From Synechococcus sp. Nb3U1 (GTDB taxonomy: Bacteria > Cyanobacteriota > Cyanobacteriia > Thermostichales > Thermostichaceae), in NCBI RefSeq assembly GCF_021533835.1, contig NZ_JAKFYQ010000002.1, forward strand, positions 186,001 to 250,000: a DNA stretch of 64,000 nt, in the 5' to 3' direction. Shown here one piece after another: positions 39,641-49,443 of the stretch. Made by a program: the position numbers and the translations under genes. Below the pieces are notes generated by a model, which saw only the letters and a program-made list of their open reading frames with translations, was not told the origin of the DNA and made no database searches. Each line of letters starts with the position of its first letter. The first letter of the stretch is position 1.

Positions 39641-40603
39641 TCAGGTCTGGTTCAGTGCAGCCTTGTAGAGCTGAGTGGCGTAGTCTTCGAGGGTCTCGCG
39701 TAGGGCGAGGGTTTCCAGCCAAGACTCCGGGATCCCCCGCTTGCCGTAGTAGGCTCCAGCCAGTTGTCCGTAAATGGCCCCGGTGGTGTCGGCATCATCC
39801 CCCAAATTTACCGCCAGCAGAGCCCCTTCAGCAAAGCTCTCGCTGTGATAGAAGGCCCAGAGAGCGGCTTCCAAGGATCTGACCACATAGCCGGATCCCT
39901 GTATTTCCGGGGGGTGGCGCTGTCGAAAAGATCCGGCGGCAATCTCGGCGATCTCATCGGTTAGGGGTTGAGAGGCCCAGCCATCAGCAATGGGAGAGAA
40001 GTAGGGGGTCAGGAGGTCAGACTTCGGGAGCCCTTGCAGAGCCCCGAGGATCAGTCCGGCATAGTAGCGGCAGGCATCTAGACAGGTGGGGGCCGCATGG
40101 GTGGTGCGGGAACTGTCGGCAGCCCGCTGCAAGGCCAGATGGGGATCCTGCAGAAAAAACAATGGAATGGGAGCCAAGCGCATCAGGGATCCATTGCCGG
40201 CAGTTCTGGGGGAACTAGAGCCACTATAGGGATCCCCGTCCTCTAGGTAACGGGCCAAGGAACGGCTGACAGTGCCACCAATATCAAAGCAACGTCCGGT
40301 GGAACTGAGATGACCGTTCTGCCACCAGTCCACGTAGCGGTTCATTTGGTCGGCAGGATCAAACCCCTGGCAGGCAAGCAGGCTTTCCGCCAGACAGAGG
40401 GCCATCGAGGTGTCGTCTGTCCAGTAGCCGGGAGGCAAGCCAAACGGGCCGCCCCCGGTGATCTCTGTAATTGGGGTAAAAGATCCGGGGCGCTTAAACT
40501 CCAAGGTGGTTCCGAGGGCATCGCCCACTGCCAGACCCAGCAGGGATCCCCGATAGCGTTCTTGCAGGATCATTCGACCCGTTTGTCTTCTATTGGGCTT
40601 CAT
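39641..40603 (-). CDS. ADP-ribosylglycohydrolase-family protein
   Basis: About 320 residues. The fold's Mg2+-binding motifs are visible: [14 protein letters not shown] near the N-terminus, [18 protein letters not shown], and [25 protein letters not shown] near the C-terminus. Family members remove ADP-ribose from arginine or hydrolyse related ADP-ribose conjugates. ATG 40603 is kept because GAAGGAG lies 5-6 bp upstream, even though this overlaps the 3' end of lysS by 14 bp; ATG 40573 is an alternative. The overlap suggests coupling to lysS. The target is unknown. Confidence 0.9.
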   Translation of the reverse strand: MKPNRRQTGRMILQERYRGSLLGLAVGDALGTTLEFKRPGSFTPITEITGGGPFGLPPGYWTDDTSMALCLAESLLACQGFDPADQMNRYVDWWQNGHLSSTGRCFDIGGTVSRSLARYLEDGDPYSGSSSPRTAGNGSLMRLAPIPLFFLQDPHLALQRAADSSRTTHAAPTCLDACRYYAGLILGALQGLPKSDLLTPYFSPIADGWASQPLTDEIAEIAAGSFRQRHPPEIQGSGYVVRSLEAALWAFYHSESFAEGALLAVNLGDDADTTGAIYGQLAGAYYGKRGIPESWLETLALRETLEDYATQLYKAALNQT

Positions 40604-42128
40604 CGGCTCCTTCAGCAGCCTCTGGCCGCAGCAACGGAAAAGCGATCACATCCCGAATGCTAGGGGCATCACACAAGAGCATCACCAGCCGGTCGATCCC
40701 CATGCCCATGCCGCCCGTAGGAGGTAGGCCGTATTCCAGAGCGGTGAGGAAGTCTTCGTCCAGAAAATGGGCCTCTTCATCCCCGGCTGCTTTCAGGGCT
40801 GCTTGTGCCTCAAGCCGTTGCCGTTGATCCAGCGGATCCGTCAGCTCCGAGTAGGCATTGGCCGTCTCTCGCCCGACGATAAACAGCTCAAAGCGCTCCA
40901 CCAACCCCGGTTTGCTGCGGTGGGGTTTGGTTAGGGGAGATACTTCGACTGGATAGTCCAAGACAAAGGTGGGCTGGCGCAACTGGCTTTCACAACAGTG
41001 CTCGAAGGCTTTCACCAGCAGCTTGCCGGGGGAGTCCTGCCCAGAGAGATCGGGGATCCCCAATTTTTTCAGGGCAGGCAGCAGAGCAGTAGTGGATCCG
41101 GTTTCCATGTCTATAGGGATCCCAGTTGCCTCTTCCACCAGCTCCTGCATCGTCACCCGTCGCCAGGGGGGAGTGAGGTTAATGGCTTCCCCTTGGTAAG
41201 TCAGGTGCAGGGATCCCCGCACGCTTTGGGCAGCGTTGCAGATCAGGGTCTCCGTCAGCTCCATCATGGTGTGGTAGTCGGCGAAAGCTTGATACACCTC
41301 CAAAGAGGTGAACTCTGGGTTATGACGGGTGGAAATGCCCTCATTGCGGAAAATGCGCCCGATCTCGTAGACCCGCTCGATGCCCCCCACCACTAGGCGT
41401 TTCAGGTGCAGTTCCGTGGCGATGCGCAGGTACAGATCCAAGTTCAGGACATTGTGGTAGGTCACAAAAGGCCGTGCCTCTGCCCCACCAGGAATCAACT
41501 GCAACACGGGGGTTTCGATCTCCAAAAACCCTTGACTTTCTAAGGTTTGTCGCAATGATTGAATGGTTTTGGCCCGATCAATCAGGGTTTGCTTCACCTC
41601 GGGGTTGACGATTAAATCCACGTAGCGCTGGCGGTAGCGCTTTTCCACATCCCGCAGGCCATGCCACTTATCCGGTAGGGGCAACAGGGCTTTGGTGAGC
41701 ACTTGATACTCATCCACCCATACCGATAGTTCCCCCTTTTCAGTACGCTTCAGGCAGCCCTTAGCCCCGATCCAGTCGCCGGAGTCGATGAGCTTATCCA
41801 AATTCTTGAAGGCCATCTCCCCCATCCGCTCTGTCAGCCGTTTTTTCTCCAAATAGAGCTGGATGCTGCCGGAGCGATCCTGGAGGGTGAAAAAAGCCAG
41901 TTTGCCCATGACCCGCCGCGCCCGAATCCGCCCGGCCACAGCCACCTGCACATCTTCTCGGTCAGCACCCGGCTCGAGATCAGCAAATTTCTCTTGCAAG
42001 TCCCCCGCCAAATCGGTAACCGCGAACGAATAGGCATAGGGAGGGATCCCTTGCTCCTGGAGATGTTGGACTTTTTCCAAACGGGCGGAACGTTGGGCGG
42101 CTTCGCTGCTGCTGGATGGGGTGGACAT
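40590..42128 (-). CDS. lysS: Lysyl-tRNA synthetase, class II
   Basis: A 512-residue class II LysRS. The N-terminal OB-fold is tRNA-binding ([19 protein letters not shown]). Catalytic motifs follow: motif 1 near [18 protein letters not shown], motif 2 in [20 protein letters not shown], and motif 3 in [18 protein letters not shown]. It charges tRNA-Lys in the cytoplasm. The 3' end overlaps the ADP-ribosylglycohydrolase start. Upstream, across about 195 bp, lies the edge of the foreign island; before insertion lysS and trpB would have been divergent neighbours. Confidence 0.97.
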   Translation of the reverse strand: MSTPSSSSEAAQRSARLEKVQHLQEQGIPPYAYSFAVTDLAGDLQEKFADLEPGADREDVQVAVAGRIRARRVMGKLAFFTLQDRSGSIQLYLEKKRLTERMGEMAFKNLDKLIDSGDWIGAKGCLKRTEKGELSVWVDEYQVLTKALLPLPDKWHGLRDVEKRYRQRYVDLIVNPEVKQTLIDRAKTIQSLRQTLESQGFLEIETPVLQLIPGGAEARPFVTYHNVLNLDLYLRIATELHLKRLVVGGIERVYEIGRIFRNEGISTRHNPEFTSLEVYQAFADYHTMMELTETLICNAAQSVRGSLHLTYQGEAINLTPPWRRVTMQELVEEATGIPIDMETGSTTALLPALKKLGIPDLSGQDSPGKLLVKAFEHCCESQLRQPTFVLDYPVEVSPLTKPHRSKPGLVERFELFIVGRETANAYSELTDPLDQRQRLEAQAALKAAGDEEAHFLDEDFLTALEYGLPPTGGMGMGIDRLVMLLCDAPSIRDVIAFPLLRPEAAEGADEAQ

Positions 42129-42321
42129 GGGAGAGGTTTAACAACAAAAAAGGTCAAGCAATGGTCATACCGGCAAGCTTAACGTTAGCAAACAGGGTGC
42201 CTACAGGAGGATGGGATCCCTGCAGAGCCCCCTTGCTTGGGAGTGGAGCCCTGAAATTAGGAGGCTCCCCCTCCCGGCGCGATCTGCTTTGCGCTCAAAA
42301 CTGGCAGGCGCAGAAACCTCT

Positions 42322-42332
42322 TGTTAGACGCC
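42322..42332. repeat. Left 11-bp inverted repeat of the island (R'-like)
   Basis: TGTTAGACGCC is the exact reverse complement of 49444-49454. It contains GTTAGAC, which fits the GTTRRRY core cut by integron integrases between G and TT. The preceding AAAC plus 5-bp spacing resembles the L' side of a site. Confidence 0.6.
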
Positions 42333-42373
42333 TCTGAGAACCGCCGCAGCGCAACGATCCAATGAGGTAGCCA

Positions 42374-42793
42374 TTGGCCAAGCGAAAGAACAACGCATGC
42401 ACTGCAAACACCACGGGCGCCACCGTCGGTTACGAGGCCCAGCTCTGGCAGGTGGCCGACGCGCTGCGCGGCAGCATGGACGCCGCCGAGTACAAGCACG
42501 TCGTCCTGGGCCTGATCTTCCTCAAATACATCTCGGATGCCTTCGAAGAACAATATGCGAAGCTCGAAGCGGACCGAGCCCAGGGAGCCGACCAGGAAGA
42601 CCCCGACGAGTACCAGGCCGACAACATATTTTGGGTGCCCAAAGAGGCGCGCTGATCCAAGCTCAAATCCGAAGCCAAGCAGCCGACCATCGGCAAGGAA
42701 CACGCCGACACCTTCCACGACGACAAGTTCGCCGACCTCAAGGCCGACTTCAGATGGGCCTACGCCACCACGGGGGAACCATATGCCGCGTAA
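42374..42793 (+). pseudogene. hsdM: hsdM remnant (type I DNA methyltransferase N-terminus)
   Basis: The frame starts at TTG 42374 (GAGGT upstream) with MAKRKNN, then [20 protein letters not shown] and [20 protein letters not shown], the classical N-terminal helical domain of HsdM. At 42653-42655 a TGA replaces the conserved Trp of PKEARWS. The frame goes on with SKLKSEAKQPTIGK, then jumps to ADFRWAYATTGEP and ends at TAA 42793. The methyltransferase core (NPPF, SAM site) is missing. It overlaps the mod ATG by 11 bp. This is a truncated type I gene at the left island edge; the matching hsdR pieces lie at the right edge. Confidence 0.78.
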
Positions 42794-43544
42794 GAAGTAT
42801 TCGACTCCAGTACCTGGCAAGCGCCCCATCGAATCCTACGAACACCGCGACAAACATCGCGTCAACAATCCGCCCGCCGGGCTGGTGACGCCGGAGACCG
42901 ACCCCGACGCCGGGCAGAAGAAAAAAACCTACGCCTACGATCCGCATCTGGATCCACGACTGGTCTGGGCGGGCAAGGCCGAGCACACCTCCTTTGAGGT
43001 GCCGACCGTCTCGCTGCACGTCCACGAGCGCATCGACCCCAAGACCATCATCGAGGCCGCGCGCAAGAAGAACGGCGCGCCCCAGCCGGTGCAGTTGGGG
43101 CTATTCGAAGAGGAGCGCCAGGAAACCCTGCGCGAGGCCGTCGAGTTCTATTAGCACAAGCACGGCTGGTCGAACCGCCTCATCGCCGGCGATTCGCTCT
43201 TGGTGATGAACTCGCTCTTGGAGAAAGAGGGCCTGGAGGGCAAGGTGCAGATGATCTACATCGACCCGCCCTACGGCATCAAGTACGGCTCCAACTTTCA
43301 GCCGTTTGTGAACAAGCGCGACGTGAAGGACGGCAAGGACGAAGACCTCACCGCCGAGCCGGAGCAGATCAAGGCCTTCCGCGACACCTGGGAGCTGGGG
43401 ATTCACTCGTATCTGACCTACCTGCGCGACCGGCTGCTTCTGGCGCGGGAGCTGCTGCATGAATCTGGCAGCATCTTCGTGCAGATCAGCGATGAGAACG
43501 TGCACCATGTGCGGGAGTTGATGGATGAGGTGTTTGGGGCGGGG

Positions 43545-44085
43545 AATTTTGTCAAGATCATTGCATTCCAAACCACAAGTGGCCTTGCCAGTAAACTCAT
43601 TAAAGGAGTTTATGATTTTATCATCTGGTATGTTAAGAAAAAGGAAAGTGCAAAATATAACCGACTGTTTATTACAAAGGAAGTCGGTCTTGAAACATAT
43701 TACGACAAAGTTGAGCTAACCAATAATCAAGTAGTCAACTCAAAAGATCTACTTGAGATTCCTGAAGGATCTCGATATCTGACATATCAACCACTTCTTT
43801 CAGGAACATACTCAGAAACCACCACCTTTGAATATGTATTTCATGACAGGAAATACTATCCAGGAAGTAATAGATGCTGGAAAACAATCAGACAAGGGTT
43901 AGATAATTTGGCAGGAGCCAAACGCATATATTAGTCTGAAAGCACTTTAAAGTTTATCCACTATTTTACAGATTTCCCTGTCTCGGAAATATCAAACTTT
44001 TGGAACGACACTATGGAGTTGATAGGGAAGGACTATGTAGTTCAAACTGTACCAAAAGTAATCTCTCGCTGCCTCCTAATGACTA
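43545..44085 (+). other. AT-rich target-recognition segment of mod
   Basis: Base composition switches sharply from GC-rich to AT-rich near 43545 (after GEVFGAGNF-type sequence, here VFGAGNFVKII) and back near 44085 (before TTDPGDLVFDPTCGSGT). In beta-class Mod enzymes the DNA target-recognition domain lies exactly between the DPPY and SAM motifs. This looks like a domain exchanged from a low-GC donor. Confidence 0.7.
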
Positions 44086-44410
44086 CCGACCCCGGCGACC
44101 TGGTCTTTGACCCCACCTGCGGCAGTGGCACCACGGCCTACGTGGCTGAGCAGTGGGGGCGGCGCTGGATCACTTGCGACACCTCGCGCGTGGCGCTCAC
44201 GCTTGCACGGCAGCGCCTGATGACCGCCATCTTTGACTACTACGAACTGGCTCATCCCGAAGAAGGCGTCGGCTCCGGCTTCAAATACAAGACCGTGCCG
44301 CATGTCACGCTCAAATCCATCGCCAACAATCCGGAGATTGACGGCATCTACGCCCGCATGCACCCGGCCATCGAAAAAGCATTGGCGGATCTGAACGCCG
44401 CGCTGAAGAG

Positions 44411-44514
44411 AGTGGCGAGTGGAGAGGGGATAGTGGATAGTGGTCAGGGGATAGTGAAGAGCGCGCCTTACTCCTCACAAACCACTACCCACCAGCCACT
44501 AACCACTATTCACT
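44411..44514. repeat. Inverted-repeat element A inside mod
   Basis: The left arm is a series of degenerate GTGGATAGTG-type units (exact copy 44433-44442). The right arm is made of complementary CCACTA units, with a GC-rich centre. About 104 bp, read through in frame (peptides GEGIVDSGQGIV and HQPLTTIH). A MITE-like insertion. Confidence 0.7.
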
Positions 44515-44709
44515 TCCAGGTCACCACCGGCGGGCGCGAAGGGCAGGTTGTTGATTTCTCGGCACCAGACGATGCCATCTTCACCATGCCCAGCGGTCAG
44601 GTGGTCAAGGTCAACGCACTTCTCGAATGGGAGATCCCTTTCACTTGGGTCGACTTCCTTGCCCAATTGCACATCGAGGCTCCCGAAACCGAGAAAGAGC
44701 GCCTTCACC

Positions 44710-44745
44710 AACAACTAACCACTATCCACCAACCACTATTCACTA
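44710..44745. repeat. Half element B (right arm only) inside mod
   Basis: CACTATCCAC occurs exactly at 44720-44729 within a row of CCACTA units resembling the right arms of neighbouring elements. No left arm is seen nearby. It is translated in frame. Confidence 0.6.
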
Positions 44746-44900
44746 CCTTCCACGCCGCGCGCCGCGCCATGCAGCAGAAGATGGACGAAGCCATCGCCCG
44801 CCACGCCGACCAGGAAACGCTTCATGATCAGCCGTTTGTTGACAGAAAGAAGGTGCGCGTGACCGGGCCGTTCACCGTGGAGGCCGTGCCTGCGCCGGTG

Positions 44901-44992
44901 GTGAAGTCAGTGGATAGTGTATTGGGAATGGTGGATGGCGAAAGAAGCGAACCGCAAGAGACTATTCACGATTCACTAGCCACTAGCCACTT
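44901..44992. repeat. Inverted-repeat element C inside mod
   Basis: The left arm has GTGGATAGTG at 44910-44919; the right arm has ACTATTCAC and two CACTAGC units. About 92 bp, in frame in mod (VKSVDSVLGMVDGE and HDSLATSHF). Same family as elements A and E. Confidence 0.65.
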
Positions 44993-45485
44993 CGCCGCAA
45001 CAGCGGCGAGAAGCGGCGAGACCTTACGCCAGGGCGAATGGCGCGACGAACTCTTGAGGACCGGCATCCGCGGCAAGGCGGGGCAATCCATCCGCTTCAG
45101 CCGCTTGGAGCCGCTGCCCGGCTGCCGCTGGCTGCACGCCGAGGGCGAAACCAAACCCAGCGCCGAAGGCGCTGATTCGGTGCGCGAGGAGGCCCCAGCC
45201 TACAACCCCATGCGCGTGGTCGTCTCCTTTGGCCCGGAACACGCCCCGCTCGAACAGCGGCAGGTGGCGCAGGCCATCGAAGAGGCCCAGCGCCTCGTGC
45301 CTAAGCCCAGACTCATTGTCTTTGCCGCATTCCAGTTCGATCCCGAAGCATCCAAAGACATCGACGAGACCAACTGGCCGGGCGTCACTCTGCTCAAGGC
45401 ACAGATGAACGCTGACCTGTTGACCGACGACCTAAAGAAAAAGCGCGCGGGCAACGAGAGTTTCTGGCTCATCGGCCAGCCGGAT

Positions 45486-45939
45486 GTGGTAGTGGAGAGT
45501 GAAGAGTGGATAGTGAATAGCCGGAAGGAGGCATTGGCGCCCTATGACGTCGTTGCAAAGTTATCGGGAGTTGATCGTCTGGCAAAAATCAATGGAGTTG
45601 GCCGAGATGATCTATCGCTATGCATCGCAATTGCCCAAAGAAGAGACCTATGGGATGCGCTCTCAACTGACGCGGGCGGCGGTGTCGATCCCGGCCAACA
45701 TCGCCGAGGGGCAGGCGCGTCACAGCACCGGGGAGTTTCTTCAGTTTCTGGGCATAGCACGGGGATCCCTAGCTGAATTGGAGACGCTGCTGATTTTGTG
45801 CGGGAACTTGAATCTCTTGCCCCAGGAGAACGTCAACGACGCATTGAGCGCCTGCGACGAAATCGGGAAATTGCTGACCGGGCTCGTGAAATCATTGCGT
45901 CGCTGACGCTACCACTATCCACTACGCACAAGTCACTGT
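45486..45939. mobile_element. Inverted-repeat element D carrying a four-helix-bundle gene
   Basis: The left arm GTGG/AGTG units (exact GTGGATAGTG at 45506-45515) and the right arm (exact CACTATCCAC at 45913-45922) bracket one 120-residue gene. Unlike elements A, C and E, it breaks the mod reading frame. It appears to be the gene-bearing member of the repeat family. No transposase is present; how it moves is unknown. Confidence 0.6.
45544..45906 (+). CDS. Four-helix-bundle protein (S23 / 23S rRNA intervening-sequence family)
   Basis: A 120-residue protein with the family opening SYRELIVWQKSMELAEMIY, then LPKEETYGMRSQLTRAAVSI, PANIAEGQARHSTGEFLQFL and a C-terminal helix. The fold is a small four-helix bundle related to IVS-encoded proteins in 23S rRNA genes and to the Avd accessory protein of diversity-generating retroelements; members are thought to bind nucleic acid. 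AAGGAGG lies 13 bp before the ATG. It sits between inverted-repeat arms inside mod, in a different frame. It contains one GGGATCCC site, unlike most of the island. Its role in the spread of the repeats is inference. Confidence 0.88.
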   Translation: MTSLQSYRELIVWQKSMELAEMIYRYASQLPKEETYGMRSQLTRAAVSIPANIAEGQARHSTGEFLQFLGIARGSLAELETLLILCGNLNLLPQENVNDALSACDEIGKLLTGLVKSLRR

Positions 45940-46257
45940 CCACGGCTTTGACTACTACAACACCAAGACCGGCGGCGTGGAATCGGGCGGCAAGGAAAGA
46001 ATCGCCCTGTGGATGCTGGATACCGATTACGACGGGCGTAGCCTCTACCCGCGCCAGGTCTTCTTCCCGATGGCCGGCGATGACGAAGCCTGGGCGCGCC
46101 TCGCCCGCAACCTGAAAGCTGAAATTGACCCGGAGCGCATCCGCGCCTACTGGGGCACGGTCTCGCTGCCCTTTGAGCTGGGAGAATACAAACGCGTCGC
46201 CGTCAAAATTGTGGATGACCGGGGCATCGAGAGTTTGAAGGTGGTGGAGGTGGAGTG

Positions 46258-49119
46258 ATGGGTAAAACCACCATAGACCGCCTCATCGTCAACTCGCCCT
46301 ACGAGGAACCGCGCTATCACTGGCGCTACGACCCGGCCACGAAACTCTTCAACCTTGCCGAAGGCCGCCGCCCGGCGGGTTACGTCATCGCCACCCCTGG
46401 CTCCAAAGCCTTCGATGACCCCGGCCTGTTCGTGGAGATTCCGCTGGTCAACGCCATTCGCCCGCGCCTGAAGCAGTGGCGCAAACGCGGCTATCCGGGC
46501 GTAACGAGCATCACCAAGCGCCTGCTCGAACACTGGCAGGATCCAGAAGCCTACGACCGGCGGCGCTTCTTCTTCTGTCAGTTGGAAGCCGTGGAAACGC
46601 TCATCTGGCTAACCGAGGCGCCCGAGGCCGAACGCACCGGCATCGAAATCCCCGGCGACGGCGGCGAGATCCTCCGCCAGTGCTGCAAGATGGCCACCGG
46701 CTCCGGCAAGACCATTGTGATGGCGATGGTCATCGCCTGGCATATCCTCAATAAAGTAACCAACCCGCAGGATGCTCGTTTCTCCAAAAACGTGCTGGTG
46801 ATTACACCTGGGCTAACGGTCAAGAAGCGGCTGGAAGTGCTCTACCCTGCGGCGGAAGGCAACTACTACGAAGCCTTCGATATCGTCCCCCAGGCGCTGC
46901 TCGATAAGCTACGCCAAGGAAAAGTGCTGGTGCGCAACTGGCACGCCCTGGCCTGGGAAAGCGAAGAGCAGCTCAAGAAGCGCAAGAGCGTCGACAAGCA
47001 TGGCGCGAAGAGCGACGAGGCCTACACCCGCGAGGTGCTGGGCGAGATGGCAAACGCCCGCAACCTGCTGGTCATCAACGACGAAGCCCATCACGCCTGG
47101 CGCGTCAACCCGGAAGCGCGTGATAAGTACCTGCGTCAACGCGACCTAAAAGACTCTGCCGAAGAAGCCACAGTCTGGATCGGCGGCCTCGACCGCCTGC
47201 ATCGCGCCCGCGGCCTGCTCAAGTGCTACGACTTTTCCGCCACGCCTTTTGCCCCCAGCGGCGGCAAGAGCGGCGAAGAGACGCTCTTCGGCTGGATTGT
47301 CAGCGACTTTGGCCTGAACGACGCCATTGAATCCGGCCTGGTCAAGACCCCGTGCGTGGTCATCCGAGACGACGCTGTACCGGACGCCAAGACCTAGCGC
47401 TCGCGCCTTTACCACATCTACAACAACCCGGAGGTGAAGGATGACCTAAACCGCAAAGCTGAGCCGCACGAGCCGCTGCCGAACCTGGTGCTGAATGCCT
47501 ACTATCTGCTGGGCTACGACTGGCGCGAAACGCTCAAGGCCTGGCAGGCTGCCGGCATGCCCACCCCGCCGGTGATGATCACCGTCGCCAACCGCACCGA
47601 GACCGCGGCGCGCGTTAAACACGCCTTCGATTCGCGGCGCATCCACATTGACGAACTCTGTGACCCGCAGCGCATTCTGCACATTGACTCTAAGGTGCTG
47701 GACGAAGCCGAAGCGCAGGAGGAAGTGGCTAGTGGGCAGTGGATAGTGGATAGTGAGCGTGAGAGTGAGGATGAAAGCGAACCGCTAACCCCTCTTCGCA
47801 AACCACTAACTGCTGCTCAAAAAGCCGAGCGCCTGCGTCTGATGGTGGATACGGTGGGCAGAGTGGGGCAGCCGGGCGAGCGCATCCAAAAGGTTATTTC
47901 GGTGGGCATGCTCTCCGAGGGTTGGGACACCAAAACGGTCACCCACATCATGGGGCTGCGCGCCTTCACCTCGCAGCTTTTGTGCGAGCAGGTGGTGGGG
48001 CGCGGCTTGCGGCGCACCTCCTACGAAATCAACCCGCAAACGGGTTTGTTCGACCCCGAATACGTCAACATCTTCGGCGTGCCCTTCACCTTCCTACCCC
48101 ACGAAAGCACGGAAAGCGGCCCGCCCCCGCCGACCACACCCAAGACGCTCGTGCAGGTGAACCCGGCTAAAGCCGCCTACGAAATCCGCTGGCCCAACGT
48201 AGTGCGCATCGAACACGTGCTTCAGCCCAGGCTCACGGTGGATTGGTCGCGCCTTGCGCCGCTGGAACTGGATGCCGCCAAAACCGCTCAGCTTGCCGAA
48301 CTGGCGCCCATCCTGGAAGGCAAACCCGATGTGACCAACATCGATCGTATCGAGCTGGAGCGCTTGGCGCAGGAATTTCGCACCCAGCGCATCATCTTCG
48401 AGACGACGCGGGACGTGTTTGACCAGATGAAGCACAACTGGAAGGGTAGCCGCGAGGTCTTGCTGGCGCAGTTGGTGCGGATCGTCGAGCAGTTCATTCG
48501 CTCTGAGCGCATCCAGATCATCCCGCCGCTCTTTTATCAAGACGAACTGCGCCGGCGGCTCATCATCACCCTGAACATGAGCCGCGTCATCCAGCACGTG
48601 CTGGACGCCGTCCGTCAGGAGAACGCTGAACGGCTGGAACCGGTCTTTGACCGCGACCATCCCCTGCGCTCCACCGGCGAGATGACGGCCTGGTACACCG
48701 GCAAGCCGTGCCATCCGACCCGGAAATCCCACATCAACGTCTGCGTCTATGACAGCGCCTGGGAGGCCTCCCATGCGTTTGCGCTGGAGAACAATGAAGC
48801 GGTCGCGGCCTGGGTCAAGAATGACCATCTCGGCTTTGAGATTGCCTATATCCACCAGGGCGCAGTGCGCAAGTACCGGCCCGATTTCCTCGTACGGCTT
48901 TTAGATGGTTCGATGCTCATCCTGGAAACCAAAGGCGAGGAGAGCGAGCAGGACCGGGTCAAGCATCGCTATCTGGACGAGTGGGTGCAGTCCGTCAACG
49001 CGCACGGCGGCTTTGGGCGCTGGCGCTGGGCGGTGGCACGTCATCCTGGAGCCATCAAAGACATCCTTATGCAGTTCCAGGACGTGGAGCACCGTACTGA
49101 GCGCGCCCCGAGGGATTGA
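46258..49119 (+). pseudogene. res: Type III restriction endonuclease Res (amber-interrupted)
   Basis: The ATG overlaps the mod stop (TGATG), the usual mod-res coupling. The helicase/translocase part has Walker A MATGSGKTIVMAMVI and Walker B-like LLVINDEAHHAWR, then FSATPFAPSG. An in-frame TAG at 47395-47397 follows DDAVPDAKT; the same frame continues with RSRLYHIYNNPEVKDDLNRK. Helicase motif VI is seen as QVVGRGLRRTSYE. The C-terminal nuclease has DFLVRLLDGSMLILETKGE (PD-(D/E)xK-type) and ends at TGA 49117. Element E lies inside in frame. Apart from the amber codon the gene is complete, about 950 codons. Confidence 0.85.
47722..47811. repeat. Inverted-repeat element E inside res
   Basis: Two overlapping exact GTGGATAGTG copies (47739-47748 and 47746-47755) form the left arm; the right arm has CGCTAACC and CCACTAAC units. 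About 90 bp, read in frame as SGQWIVDSERESEDESEPLT. Same family as elements A-D, in a different gene. Confidence 0.65.
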
Positions 49120-49439
49120 GCGGCTGGGATCTTGGCGGCGAAGCGTGCGAACCCGACGACAGCCGCATGATTAAGAAGATGGCCGGCTACCACCAGTTCC
49201 ACGCGGTGCAGGTGGCACTTACCGAGACGCTGGGAACCATCGCGCGGGAGCTGGTGGCGACCGTGCGCAACAACGTGACCATCGACTGGACGCTGCGCGA
49301 GAATGTGCGGGCGCAACTGCGTGTGCTCGTCAAGCGCATCCTGCGCAAGTACGGCTACCCGCCTGACAAGCAGGAAAAGGCGACGCAGACCGTGCTGGAG
49401 CAGGCGGCGCTTCTCTCTGCAGAGTGGGCGACTGCATGA
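49116..49439 (+). pseudogene. hsdR: hsdR remnant (type I restriction subunit, internally deleted)
   Basis: The frame joins two distant HsdR regions. [20 protein letters not shown] is from just before the helicase Walker A region. It is followed directly by [20 protein letters not shown] and [20 protein letters not shown], the extreme C-terminus of HsdR. Roughly the whole motor domain between them is missing. The stop TGA is at 49437-49439, 4 bp before the attC-like sequence. With the hsdM remnant at the other edge, it shows that the island once held, or was built inside, a type I system. Confidence 0.75.
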
Positions 49440-49443
49440 GCGG

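Larger units (their letters stand above)
42783..46258 (+). pseudogene. mod: Type III restriction-modification methyltransferase Mod (disrupted)
   Basis: Beta-class N6-adenine methyltransferase of a type III system. DPPY appears in MIYIDPPYGIKYGS, and the SAM motif in DPTCGSGTTAYVAEQ after the target-recognition domain. The reading frame from ATG 42783 is interrupted by in-frame TAG at 43152 and 43932 but otherwise continuous to about 45490. There an insertion carrying a four-helix-bundle gene shifts the frame; the true C-terminus (VHGFDYYNTKTGGVESGG to VEVE) resumes near 45925 and ends at TGA 46256-46258. Two further in-frame repeat insertions and a half element lie at 44411, 44710 and 44901. 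The segment 43545-44085 is AT-rich. An active full-length enzyme is unlikely. Confidence 0.85.

Noticed and set aside
42177-42183. GCTTAAC upstream of the left island edge as the R'' half of another attC site
   Set aside because: The distance to GTTAGAC (about 147 bp) is at the upper limit, no paired L boxes or stem could be found, and the surrounding sequence has host-type GGATCCC.
44470-44481. Sequence ACTCCTCACA resembling the unpaired motif of the cyanobacterial small RNA Yfr1
   Set aside because: It lies inside repeat element A within mod, without the flanking stems or terminator of Yfr1; chance match.
42783-47400. Possible recoding of TAG as a sense codon
   Set aside because: Intact host genes in the window (for example the aminotransferase, aqpZ and the HisN-like gene) end in TAG, and no suppressor tRNA is seen; decay is simpler.
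42940-49130. CRISPR array suggested by the repeated GTGGATAGTG units
   Set aside because: Units are short, degenerate, arranged in inverted arms and without regular spacers; no cas genes are present.
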